Source of the DNA: Anisakis pegreffii
Lineage: Eukaryota; Nematoda; Chromadorea; Rhabditida; Anisakidae
Assembly (NCBI GenBank): GCA_035041965.1
Contig: JAPYMA010000476.1
Coordinates: 1 to 64,000, forward strand
Length of the DNA: 64,000 bases
Reading direction: 5' to 3'
The translations under genes were made by a program, and so were the position numbers. The notes below the pieces were generated by a model. That model was not told the DNA's origin and ran no database searches. It worked only from the letters and a program-made list of their open reading frames with translations. How positions within the stretch are numbered: the first letter of the stretch is position 1; the number at the start of each line of letters is the position of its first letter. Positions 35,901 to 48,551 of this stretch are shown here, piece after piece.

Positions 35901-38900
35901 CTCATTATGCACACAACTGTGATCATTCGTATTATGAATAATCCTACCTGATCCAAAGTACCGGCGAGTCAGGATCCATATTTGTCAAATCGATCTCTAG
36001 TTCTTCTCCTGACGACAGAGGAATTTTCTTCTTTTTCTGTCGACGACCCTAAAATAATTAAAATTGTGATTGAATTAATGCAGAGCAACAATTTTGTTTA
36101 TCATCGATTTTATACGCGTCAAAATTTATACGCGGATAAATAAGGCAATAACTAACAAAGAAGAGTAATGAAAGGTGAACAGCCAAAACGCTAGCCTTAG
36201 AATGACACTGTAGATCATGCTTTGACTGATCACTGTCGATCTGAATGGTATGCGTGAATGAACCGTCCAATTCTTGTACAACCACTGTCACTGGGCCAAC
36301 GTAACTGTAAACTTTCATATAACGAATTTGAAAAAGGTCTTTTTCAAACAAATAAATTGATGAACAACATCGAGTGAATTTGATGTATTTATTCAAGTAG
36401 TCAAAATCAAAATGAAAATTGATACTGACCTCTGACGACCAGTGTTGACAGTAGGATCTTGTCTTATTTCCAATTCGATCATATTTCTTTTTCGATTGAA
36501 TGCGTACTGAACCTGAAGTGAATAAATACAGTTAGCAGGACGCGAATAAAATTCCTATCTTCAGCCTTTCACAAACTCAGTAAGAAAAGGACAAATACGC
36601 TTCATATTTCCTCAATCAATGTAAAATTTTATAAATGGCGCTTGCCTTACCTTATGAGAGTTCACCGCAAAATTTGGTATATTAATTCACGGGTTTCAGT
36701 TAGTAATTTACTGCGACCACTGAAATGATCAAAACTAAAAACGAAAGTGACACGAACCTGAAAATTCGCATGACCTCCACCATATATCCATTGTTCAAGA
36801 AAAGTGGGCAGTTCTTGCCCGGTAACGTTTGATACCGTACGAAAGAAGGATTCCGTTGATACAGTCATATGCTGCCAATTGATTGGTTCCTTCTGTTTCT
36901 GACTGAACTGCATCGATACACTCAGAATCTTCTGCACTACCTTCAATAAAAATCTTTATTTCATTACTTATTTATATTAAACAGTCAGCGAGCAAAATCA
37001 GATTTATTTGTTATCGTCAAAACTAAGATAAATCAAATCCGTGAAAAGTTGCGGTCGTAATTAAATTATTAAATGGTTTAAAACTGATAGCAGATACAAT
37101 AATGAACAAACTTGAAAAAATGGCTCCTTCCCAAGTCTTTTCTTCAACATTCGAATTATAAAATGTCCCTTCTTGAAGAGCATATCCGAATATAACGGTG
37201 AACACGTGAATGAGTTACGAGCATCAAAATGCAGTTCTTGCTGAAATGAGCTGTTCTGCGTGTGCAACTAAACTTGTCTCACATTTCTTCTCCATTTTCA
37301 ACTAATAGTAATCATTTTCACGACAACAAGAACTTCAATCAAGCAGGGCAACACAATAATTCGACAGGATTACAAAAGTGATACCTTGACTTTACAATCG
37401 CTTTTCATTGGTCTCAACACAATTTGACCCCAGTGACTTTCATATTCACATACAGCATTCAGTATCTTTTTTATCTGCATCAAAAAACACATATCAATAA
37501 CATTGACTAATTAACTATTCACTTTTGGTTTATTCCCGGCTCATTTGATGAATAATATACGTCTCACCCAGAAAAATACATTTTTCTTGAAATTCTCAAT
37601 CATTGAATTAAATCAGAGTTCTGATCAACTGCAACCCAATTCATAATTCATTAGGGGAGGCACGTGGGAATCATTATTCAATGTTGGAATTTTTGATGGA
37701 AGCAATTCGTTATATATGAGATAAGCTCGAATTTCAAGGGATCTAAGAACATTGTATAGCTTTAAACAACGTACTTGGAACAAATATTCAGACATTCCAA
37801 AATAGCGTTCGATGAACAAACCCGTTATGAAACTATAAGAACATAATTAAGCACATTAGTGATGATAACAACGATGAATACAACAACAATGATAAAGCAA
37901 TGAGAAGGAACTGTAAAAGATTGAACTAACACTCAGCGAACAAGATCTGCAACTAGAAAGCACTAATAAAAGTAGTCGTTGTGCTTATCGGTCGTATTTA
38001 AATAAATCAAATGAGGGAAATGAACCTTGCAAGCGATTTCATCAACCACGTATCTAACCAATTTGCAGCGTTGACAAAGCAACCAAAAAATTGCTGTGCT
38101 ATCGCCAGTGCTAGAAGTGATCGAGTTTCCTGAAATTCGATAAATAAATCAATCATCTGATTTTATTTCGGTAACTATGTATCTACTTCCTCGACATTTG
38201 AACAACCAACTTCTTATTTCATTTAATCACAATGAGAAAAAAGAATAAAAGATGAATTTGATGGAAGGAATACGCATGAAACATCAACTGAAATGAATTA
38301 TATCAAACCTGAACTGTATCCAGGATCTTTTTGTGGTACAAAATATTCACTGACAAAATCGATATGCCCGAGAATGTTGTCAGCGAATCGGATGCCTAGA
38401 AAAAGAAGTAAGTTTTGTTGAGCATTGCAACAGAATGAATCGATTTTTTATGAGTACCTAATTCACCACAGAGAAGAAACATCAAAATAAAATGAACGTT
38501 TCAAAGTTTTCTCTACATCTACGTAGAGGCTTCCAAAATGCGACTGAAATATTATAGAATGACATTCAGTGAAGGGACTAAGTTCGAAGAAGTTTCGGAA
38601 TGAAAATTCCCGCATGTGAATGATTAATCGAATGAATCAAAAATCAATTTACTTTATCAACAAAGACTTGTTTATAAGATGAATATGGGAAACGACACGA
38701 CAGCAATTCCTCAAAAAATTCGAAGACACGATCAACCGTTGACGCAGTATGTTTGACGAGATTCGATAGTGACGGTAGTGCAAAACTGGTAATCTGAAAA
38801 ACGATCAAAAAAATGACTTATCCAGTGTACAGTTACTTTGCTACTCAATGATCTTCGATTTATTTATTATTCCATCGCAAATCAGTTATAATAAATCGCT

Positions 38901-40762
38901 ATCATCATTATCAGATTTCGAAATTTTCGCCACTAAACTTATCGACTGAACGAACGAACTTCGAATAAAGAGCAATTTGAATCCGTCAACCTCTGGCATA
39001 TCCGGCTGAACAACCGGTGTGAAATGCCCAACAGCAAAACCAATATTAACCGCAGACGTTGGCAACAACAACTGATAATGATAAACTTTTGACTGCATAT
39101 CTTCAGTATACACTGTATCCTGAAATCGACATCACTGTCAATATAACTATCAAATCAACCTCAACCGAAATAAACCCGTCTGAATATTGATTCCAATAAA
39201 TCAGTTGAACAACTTTTGAATTTCCACCACACCATCATAATCCGAATTACCGAACACGAATGTATTTCGGGGACAGAGATAAAATTGATAACATTGCATG
39301 AATTGAAATGCGGAAGTTAAAACGAATTAATTCAATCAAGAAAAGAACTCACAATGAGTTCACCGCTGGCGATCACAACAAATCCACAAGCAACGGTCAC
39401 TTCTAATCTCCAAAGACACAACTGATCTGGCGCATCTAAACTTGGTAACCACTGACGCGTACTTGAGAGCACATTCGACCTGCAATTGCTTCATTTTGAT
39501 GAGGAACTGTATGAATGAAACTTTATCAGAAGTCACCTACATTAGGTGATTACAAAGTATACATACACCAGCACATAAGATATGCAAGCCACTGAGAAAG
39601 AAGTCCAAATATGGGCGTGCAAATTGAAATTATATGTATTGAGCAAGAACTTACCGAAAAGTATACATATGCGCACCTTTCTCCAGAACACCATCTCTTG
39701 AAAAATAACCAACAAATTGAATACCCTAAAAATCACACTTAGCAAACAACGACATAAATAGGTCTATCCACTCATCGAGTAACACCAAACTTCCGTCCAA
39801 TTATCGAATAACTGTTAAAGACGAAAAACAATGCACTGTTTTGGTTTCACCTGTCTTGGTTTAACCACTTTCACATCAACACCAACTTTAACAACCATCT
39901 GTTCATCCATACTATCGTAACAACTTTCCGGTACATTTATGAGAAGTTCACCTTCAGAATCCTCGAGCACATCGTACATTTGCTGTGATAAACGTTTCAA
40001 ACTTTGATCTGGACACTGCACCAAAAACTGCAACATTTACAAACATTCATAACATCAAATATAATTATGAACATTTCACGCATAAATTTCATAAGCAGCA
40101 CAAATTTGCGACATAATAAAAACTCAAAGATGCCATCTCCAATGTGCGATATATCAATTTGAATGGATATTATGAAAACCTCAAGAGGATCACGCCTTGT
40201 ATATTCTGCATCTTCATCATTCACCGTAACACGTCCCAAATTCTTCTCATCTTTCGGCAGTTCGTTAGGAAGTAATGCATCTTGAATAGATTGCATTAAA
40301 TATGGCATCTTATATGGTATTATCTTAAAATCCAGCAGTATTTTCACTTTCTCAGAAAGTCTATTTCAGGGATTCGATCAAATTTTTTTGGCGCATGAGA
40401 TTCACTTATTGGTTACATTTTAATTTCATGAAGAATGAAGAGCGATACAGAATAAAATTAGTTTTGAACAAGATGAACAGCCCTAAGAGCACAATAAAAA
40501 ACACAAAATAAAACTGACCAGCGCCAAGATTCAAGCATATCTGTCTCAGCTCAGGGTGTATTGGTACAAGCGATAACTCGGTGAATACCGAAAATGATTG
40601 CTGTTGAAAATCAATGTCTGTTATGGAAACGGTCTGAGACAGAACCCTAAAATTGCAGTTCAAGAATGCAGACGTATCTTGCGAGGATTCACCACCAGAT
40701 ATAACACCACCGCCATAAGTGGCCGGAGGTACATTTGTGTGGAATGAATTCGTTGATAACAT
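32947..40762 (-). CDS. TAF2: Transcription initiation factor TFIID subunit 2
   Basis: About 24 exons, roughly 1,120 residues: 40762-40519, about 40346-40180, 40027-39851, 39725-39655, 39479-39353, 39119-38991, 38793-38653, 38395-38309, 38129-38026, 37832-37775, 37474-37385, 37267-37112, 36940-36758, 36512-36430, 36304-36190, 36048-35948, 35889-35698, 35554-35367, 35137-35028, 34738-34515, 34399-34325, 33960-33782, 33596-33515 and 33231-32947. The fold is the M1-aminopeptidase type, but the zinc site is lost: where enzymes have HExxH this protein reads ALAIAQQFFGCF. Diagnostic TAF2 stretches include YVGPVTVVVQELDGSFTHT, QKKKKIPLSSGEE, PDSPVLWIR and ETWLGPPALLSLFKKLFGC, followed by HEAT-like helices. 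TAF2 helps TFIID recognise the Initiator. The His/Lys-rich tail of vertebrate TAF2 is absent. The start is placed at 40762 because AAATTGCAG directly precedes the ATG. Confidence 0.95.
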
Positions 40763-40771
40763 CTGCAATTT
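40763..40771 (-). promoter_or_regulatory. Probable spliced-leader trans-splice acceptor of TAF2
   Basis: On the minus strand AAATTGCAG ends exactly at the first base of the TAF2 ATG. An acceptor with no room for a 5' UTR and no upstream coding exon is the usual arrangement for spliced-leader addition in nematodes. A cis-spliced non-coding exon is the alternative. Confidence 0.5.
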
Positions 40772-41860
40772 GATGTTCACTTCATTTCACTAAATATCTC
40801 GCATTGAATTTCTATATCGTCCGAATATCACACTGCGCAATTCTGCTGAAAACGGTAAACGACTTTAATCAATGAACATTCCGTAGTAATCTGCTACGTA
40901 ACCCAATGTCACGGATGTGCTCTTCTCGCATTGCTATGCAAAGAATTTGAATCGAAACAGTGCCACATCTCTAGTTTCAAACAAGTAAATTACAATGACT
41001 GCATGACCTACAACTTCTGAAGTCCATCTTGAAAGATCGTTGGTTTTCACGTTAGTTGGCCTATAATTTTTTTCACAACCTACATCAGTAGGCATCAGCA
41101 TAAAGAATCGCTTGACGCATGAGATCAGATGATAAGATAGAACGAATAGAACTCGTTAATCAAAACCATAATCCGAGATTTGTTATCAGATATATCGCTA
41201 AAAAATTTGCATATATCATTTATTCATTCACCATGACGACTACGTAAAAAATCACCCGCTCACAAACCAAGAAAACAATGAAGGCCAGAGATGGGCAACT
41301 GGCACGCTTTCATTAACTAGCGAAATAGATAAATATTTCGCTGATTCGCTAACAGTCGTCAGTTATCGATAGCGCGCTAATGCCCATCTTTGACAAAAAC
41401 GATATAAAATCAATAACTGTTTAATGATATGCAGTTATCATCTCAAAACATGTGAACACAATGAAGGTCAACACTGTAAAATCACTGCAACCACAAGATA
41501 CAATTGTCCCAAAAACAGTCCGTCAAAATACACTAATTGAAAACATTTACTTCAGATTAGTTACGAATATCATGAAAACAATTAATTGAGTGGCAGAATT
41601 CCTACTATAAATATGAACACTAAATCGAAAGAATCCCTACTGCAAAAAAGCTCCAAACTCTCACTTCATACAATGACTTACAATGTTTCAATCGAGATCA
41701 AACAGTATCACAGCTTAGTAAGAGGTAGACAAAAATTACTCCTCAATACACTATTATTGCTCTCATTCAAATTATGTCAAGAATGAAAAGTAAAAAAAAC
41801 GACTAAATAAAGCACAACACCAAATAAAGCCATCACGATATCCACCGCTAAACAAATCCA
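40772..41860. other. Intergenic region between DUS3L and TAF2
   Basis: About 1.1 kb between two same-strand genes, too long for a typical nematode operon gap. It contains the MITE-like element at 41286-41392. The plus-strand open frame at 41586-41786 has no domain. Confidence 0.6.
41286..41392. mobile_element. MITE-like element with hAT-type terminal inverted repeats
   Basis: The left end is CAGAGATGGGCA. The right end read on the minus strand is CAAAGATGGGCA, so the 12-bp inverted ends differ at one position. The element is 107 bp and non-coding, with an internal near-palindrome around AGCGAAATAGATAAATATTTCGCT. Ends of the form CA-GATGGGCA are typical of hAT-superfamily elements. The flanking 8-mers (ATGAAGGC and ACAAAAAC) are not a clean target-site duplication, so an old insertion is likely. 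Confidence 0.5.
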
Positions 41861-44800
41861 CTATTCAACCGGGTGCGTACACGCATATTCACTGCCATAA
41901 GCATTCGCATTGTGTTTCGGCATGAACAAGAAACCGTCTTTCACTTTACCGAGGAACATTTCCGATATTTTGATCCAATCTTGCGATAAATCACTTGCCA
42001 GTAACGTTTCCAAATCATTTCGACCTCGAAATGCAGGCGGTCTTTCGTTGATACGCTGTGGGATCACCTTTAATTTAACGAATCAAACACGGATTCCTCT
42101 GATGATGTGCATCGAATAGTTGAAGAATTTTGAATATTCCTCTGTTCATTGAATCACTCATGAATATAATGTTGATGAATAGTTATTTGATAGCTGAACA
42201 AACGAATCACAAACAACAATAATAATTAACCTCAAGTAATGCAACCGGAATATAGCGATAAGCAAATGATAACCATTCTAGTAAGAAATTCCTTGTCTTC
42301 TCAACACCTTCATCATCTGAACCCCAATGATCAAGACCGTAGTTCACAAAACTGAAATCATTATTGATACTTGTGTTGTCGTTAGTGGTATTGATTGCAT
42401 CTGATTTTATATATTGCGAAAATTCAGATTTTAAAAAGTTCCACAAAAACTGATTTTATTATTTCAATTTCAGGAATAAATTCACTAACAATGATGATAA
42501 TGATAATAAAAATAATAATAATAAAATGAATGAATACAAATAATCATGATGATACCGCTGAATAAATTCCAAACGCTCCGTTGCAGATATATCCCAGTCA
42601 CGACGTTCTTTTATCTCAGTGAATATCCACGGCTTTATCAATGCACCACGACCTATCATCACTCCATCCACTGGATAATTTTTCAGTCTCTGTAAGGCAC
42701 ATCACAATGTAGAATTTTCCGACAAAATAACAAAAACAATAACAATTAGTATCATTTTATGATTGCGTTCGATTCTGAAAATAAAAATCGGTTTAACTGA
42801 TGAAAGATCATTAAACGTGCGTTGTAGTAGTCGTGATGGGATAGAACATCGCCACACACCCAAAACGGTACTTCACCAGCTGCTTCAGAACAGTCACGTG
42901 TGTACTCCCAATCGGCCAACTTTGTGTACCTTTGTTCTCTTAATACATTCTAAATTACATAAATCCAAAAAAACGTTTCCAGTTGATAATCTATAACCTG
43001 AACGATTTTATCTCAACCAATTTCGAATGAAGAAAAAATTTTAGAGAAGTGATAAAAATTTTTGAACAATGGACTGCGAAATGAAATAGTGTGGAACAAG
43101 AAATTCGTGCCAAAAAAAAGAGAAGATTATAGCAATAATTACTTCGATCTTGGGTGTAGAGTGATCAAATCAGGCACACTTCCTGATACTAGCTGTGCGA
43201 TTGTTTTATGAGCGGTGTACACGTTCTCCTATCATGAAAATAATTTATTACAAACACACTAATGAAATAATGAACGAATGAATGAATGGACAAACAAATT
43301 TACCCTTAATATGTAAATTTACTTTATAAATATCTCAAGGATCATTTTTTCCGCATATCTTATAAAACAACTACGTTAAGAAGACGTATCAATTCAAATG
43401 AACATGAAATTAATGCCATAAACGAAAGAAACTTAAAATGAACCCTCAATCCGGTTCTCAATTTGACACTGATCGGTAAATCGCTCATGACTGCTCTCAT
43501 TGATTTCACCATTCCATTCAGCTTACTAGCTTTTGATGCTAATGCGCAACCAGCACCTTTATTGTTGATCATATCTATTGGACATCCGCAGTTGATATCA
43601 ATGAAATCAACCTTCAATTTCAAAGAATTCAATGACCTATTTTATCAGGCACATGATGACGATTTTATGTCGAATATTCGAATAGTTTACGGCCATCAAA
43701 GATTCCTACGAATTATTTATTTATCTGCCAACGTTTCAGTGCATAACGCCAACATCACACGAAAAAACTTCCTTCTGTGTCACAAATTTTTCAAATACTC
43801 GCCTATTTCGCACTTTGCATTCGAACGCTTCATTCGCATGGAACCTTGAAAATGTGTGCATCAGCCATCGACGTTTTACCGCACCATATCAATTAAGGTC
43901 AACATTTCGTGCTTAAATTAAACCACTCATATGATGTGCGATACACCACTAAACATTGGCGGATTACAATAAATAAATAATCGCTGCACAATCGCTAGTC
44001 GTCTTAAACAAATACTATTCTATTCGAATATTCGCCTTAACATAAAATCAGTCGATATAGGTAAAGTGCTAAAAAATCCATGAAAACACTAAAACCATAC
44101 GTAATCAATTCCCATTACATATCGTTCAATGAATTAAACATATCCTACACATAACATAAACCTCACTCTTACGCTTTAATTATTGATCACCAATACACAT
44201 CACTCAAATACAATTCGTTCAGTTATCTTTTTGAGCGACACTGTTTGTGTAAGCTTAAATAGATACACTCAAAAATTCTCAAACTTACTTCCATATTCTC
44301 ACTAATAATCTGCGATGCACGACACATCGTATCCGCAAACCCACCAGCCAATTGAACACCAAATATTTTCTCGGATGGATGCCTTTTTAGTAGAGACCAT
44401 TCCGATGCCGTACCGCTCAAGAGACTTGTGCATAAACCTGAAACATCTCACTCATCAATCCATTCAGAGAACACACTTCTTTATTTACTCATCAGAAATT
44501 ATTGTTTCTTTGAATCTTATCTTGACATCGCTTTTTGCAATTACAATACGCATATGAAAACGAAACCGATATCAACTTAGTCATGAATTATGGAAATGAG
44601 AAACACTCCTTCGGTATAAGATGTTTAAATAAAATTGCTAGACGGCAATTCCAATTCAACGGTGCGATTCTTCAGAAATAAATCATTCATACATCAAGAA
44701 CGAGATTCAACTACAAATAGTCATGAATCATTATGAAGCAATGCGATTTGAACTAGTGTTCATCAGGGAATGGGCCCCGCGTCGGTGTCCCCGATGGGGA

Positions 44801-46707
44801 GCAACCATCTGACAATTTGGCTCCCTGCTAGTTTAGATGGTTTCTCTCCGTACGAGTTACACACACCGATAAACGAGTGTTAAAGATAAACAAACTCACA
44901 CATTTCGCTGCATGTTATTTCCACACCCAAATCAACGCATAAACGTCGAAAAGGTAGATTACCGAGAGTGGTAAGAGGTGACAAATACGGTTTGCCAGAT
45001 AGGGTTCGCATATCCAATTTCGGCTTCTCTCGTTCCACACAACCGATGAGTTGTTCCGATTCGTCTAATTGTAAGGCCTTTGGATAAATATTATTCGATG
45101 AAATATTCATGAATTGCACAGAAATACAAATATTACTGCACAGGAAAAAGCCAAATTATATCGTGAATATATTCAATTTTTATTACGTATCAGTATTGTT
45201 GGCTCAGAGTGTAATACTTTTGAGAATTATTTCTTCTACAGCGTTCTGCATGAATGAACAGAAATTAGTTTGCAGTCGGAAAACTAAACGTTACTTGTTG
45301 GTTATAGGTCGTTCGTCATATGAATAAAGTACAATGAAATGATTACATTTTGGGATTTTGTGAAATCATATTCCTTTTTACGTAATGCTTTTTGGATTTG
45401 CATTGAGTTAACGTTTAACGTTTCTGAATATCCATCAGCTGCTTCTTTTCGCTTTTGCGATAAGTCCTCAGCGGTATGCGCATCTGCGAATCTATAAGTC
45501 ATCATGTTGGAGGAAGTGTTCAATTCAATATTGAAACCGAATAATTTTCTATAACTGCCGAATTTTATTCAGCGGGTTGGAATGTCCCATATTTGCGCAT
45601 CAATCATAAAAACAAGAAAACAAAAATTAAAAGTGAGAAGATGATAAAATGATGAAATATCTTCGCATTTTCTGGTGATCTGATATAAAAAGATCATTCC
45701 AAATGAATTTATCGCAATCTGAATACATTCCTAAAAATGCTCCCTAATTCCCAATCTCAAAGACAGACAGAATGAAAGCTGTCTGATGATATTTGTACGA
45801 ACATTCAGAATAATCACCAACCTACAAGCGTACGAGAACGGACAATGACCTCTTTGATCGAAGATGTAACATGAGTCACCAAGATCTGGTGGTTTGACAC
45901 TCAGATACTCATCAAGTGAATGTAGCGATTTACATTTATCACCGAATTTACATTCTTTATTCGAGATCAGCGAACGACACAACTTCACGTTTTGTTTACG
46001 CATCTCAGCACGTGCCTTCAAATAACGTCGCTTTCTTGACCGTCATTCATTCATCTATTTCTCGACTTCAACTAGTAAAAATTCATCAGATGACAGTGTT
46101 TCATTTTGACCCTTCATTATGCATTCTTAATAATTCCTCTAGCTGAAAAAAGTTGCGAACGCTTTCGGAAGGATGCATAGAGACGATTTCAGTGACAAAT
46201 TTGAGATTATGCGATACGTTACGAATATAACCTTTGTCATTTGTCTGCCACGTTCTCGGTTCACACCTCTCAGCTTAATTTTCTTACCGGATTCATCACG
46301 TGTTGTCTTTTTTAAACCTGGATAACATTTCATGAACACACTTTTAAAAGTCAACTTTGAACGTTCAATAAATGTTTCTTCTCAGTATCATGCTCGTGCT
46401 ATTGCACTGAAATCCTTATACAGCGATTATATGATGCGTGCCCAGTTGCACATACAAATAAGCAATCCAACCGAAAATCACTGCACATACCGTTAGATGG
46501 AGCATTCCTATGGAGATCGACTAAATATTCTTCCTTGATTCTAGCATATCCATCACTTGAAATTGGCTTTTGTAACTGCAGCTGACCGATTTTTTCACTA
46601 ACCGTATTCACTAAGCGATCATCACTTTCATTGTCATCACCATCCATTACTGCATTATTGACAATAGGATATTGATTTTCATTCATAATACCACATGCAG
46701 TTGGCAT
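41861..46707 (-). CDS. DUS3L: tRNA-dihydrouridine synthase 3 (DUS3L type)
   Basis: Exons about 46707-46491, 46317-46232, 46015-45832, 45491-45347, 45077-44900, 44437-44289, 43611-43444, 43228-43143, 42929-42838, 42689-42556, 42351-42231 and 42067-41861 give about 590 residues. The N-terminal half has a CCCH zinc finger ([21 protein letters not shown]-x8-C-x5-C-x3-H). A second cluster ([16 protein letters not shown]) spans an exon junction to FADAH. The FMN-dependent TIM barrel follows: [37 protein letters not shown] (with the family's conserved Cys), [34 protein letters not shown] and [11 protein letters not shown]. Family role: reduces uridine in the tRNA variable loop (U47) with NADPH. The 5' end is open: ATG at 46707, an ATG at 46825 preceded by TAATAAAG, or an exon near 47.7 kb could be the true start. 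The junction near 42838 is also unresolved. Confidence 0.92.
44765..44815. repeat. Short copy of a GC-rich dispersed repeat
   Basis: AGTGTTCATCAGGGAATGGG and the following CGTCGGTGTCCCCGATGGGG match, with substitutions, AGTGTTCGTCGGGGAACGGA and CTGTCGGGGACCCCGACGGG in the island at 61071. The copy lies in a DUS3L intron and stands out from its AT-rich surroundings. Confidence 0.65.
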
Positions 46708-46825
46708 TATCAACCTATCACTGTTATCAGTCTTTCGACTAGCTGAAGTTAACGATTCATCAAGTCAGTTTGTTGTATAGGATAAAAGCGAAAGAGCGCC
46801 AATCAACTTCGGTGTAACTACTCAT

Positions 46826-48551
46826 CTTTATTAGAGTACTTCGAAACGCTCCAAAGCGAACCCGATGATTCATCATATTTCTCGAAAAGCAATTTCTCAT
46901 TGAACCGTGGAAAGCATATCCAATGGAGTGGAATAAATTCAAACCGCAAACAAGAAATGACACACACCTTAGTTGAGCATTACGAATTGATATGAAATGC
47001 TGGACTTAACAGTAAATCAATTTCAACAAATGATCAAAAAGATTTTCAAATCGAAATATTTTATTGATGAACCATTTTCAATGAGATTTCAATATCGATT
47101 TTAAAACATCACACGAAGTGATTACGAAATAAGCTGATAAAGAGAAATGATTGCTAGAAAGAATCACAGCTTGATAATACATATTCTAATCACCAACGCT
47201 AACCGGAAGAAAAGGAGCAGGAGATGAGAATACAATACAAACAAAACCTGAGAAAGAAATCAAAACGCGATAAGCAACTTAAACGATAAAATGGTTCGAT
47301 AGGTGAATTAGTAAACGTTAATTCTTATCATACTGAATTTTTAAGTATACTATTTCCCAAAATCATAAAGATGAACACAATACTTTTCATCGAGAACTAT
47401 TTGCTTTACAATTATGAATACATGACTAGGCATGATGTTATTTTACGCGTTTGAAATTCATTTCACCTTACATAAGATTATTTCTGCTCCGCAATAGTAA
47501 CAATAATACTGATAAAGATAGCAGCTATCTTCTCCAGAGATTTACAATTCAGTGCGATTCCATTCAGAAATATACACGACTGAACAACGCTCAATGTGGA
47601 TTGATCATATGGATATCATCTGTTTAGGTGCAGTTGATGGAACAGCGGTACCTTCCCGTGGTCGCGCCTGCTGTCTCAACTGAACCCGTATGCTCAACGA
47701 CTCGTCAACTGAACAGCTGTCGAAATCGTCACCCGTCCGACTCGTTAGGCCGCACTACAAAACGTGGTAACGCATAATACCATCAGCCGGTTCATGATAG
47801 GACTGATTGACGGATATATGCAAACACGACAACAGAGAGGACGATGCATATTGGTGAAGTCGCCTTACTGGTAATCTATAGTATGATACAGTAAATACTC
47901 TACATAATTCATACAATAAGCACTAATATATACATACATGAAGATCACATTTCCATATGACTGTTTCAGCAAAGATAACGAGACAACGACAAGTGAAAAA
48001 AATGAGGCAAGAAGAGACTGGATAGATGTTATTTTCCAAAATAGTTTGTGAAAATTGTGATTAAAAAAGAAACAATCGACGACAGTATTAGTAGTTACAG
48101 GTCAATCGTACCAACGATGAAGTTATTTAGTTTTTTTTTACAATGACAGCAATCGTAGAGAAAAACTGTTTTTACAATAGATTGCGTGTTAGAATTATTG
48201 AAAACTCCAGTCAAGATGGATTTCAGCGAGAAAAAGAAAATTTAATTCAATAAATGCACAACATTAGAGCTGATACCAGAGATCCAACAAAAACTTTTGC
48301 TATTAAAGCGCAATACGATTAAGTGATCATTGAAACAAACGGAACTATTGTAATATTAGCACAAAAATCTATAATGTTTAGTTTCAAAATTCTTCATAGA
48401 AAGTGAAAAAAAGCACTTGTTCCTCATAGAATAATTTTCAACTTACGAAACAATCAAGACACGAGACGAATTTACACGATGACAGATGCCGAAACATCGC
48501 TGTTCTTGAAATTTGAACGGTTAATAAAATAACCTGTACCTGATGATGCTC
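46826..48551. other. Region between PNPLA8-like and DUS3L genes
   Basis: Mostly AT-rich and non-coding apart from the GC-richer exon-like block at about 47605-47860, listed separately. It should contain the DUS3L promoter. Confidence 0.5.
47605..47860 (-). other. Exon-like GC-richer block with one in-frame TAG
   Basis: The minus strand reads as protein across the block: LHQYASSSLLSCLHISVNQS, then HEPADGIMRYHVL, then TAG. It continues in the same frame with CGLTSRTGDDFDSCSVDESL and RVQLRQQARPREGTAVPS. The TAG is itself part of a plausible acceptor (GTTTTGTAG|TGC). A donor at CCACGGGAAG|GTACCG has phase 1, which matches the acceptor before the first DUS3L exon (CTTCAG|CTAGTC). It may be an upstream exon of DUS3L, an exon of an unrelated gene, or a pseudogene. 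The plus strand is also partly open, so strand is not certain. Confidence 0.4.

Noticed and set aside
41286..41392. Intact recent hAT insertion
   Set aside because: The flanking 8-mers do not match, so it is only called MITE-like and probably old.
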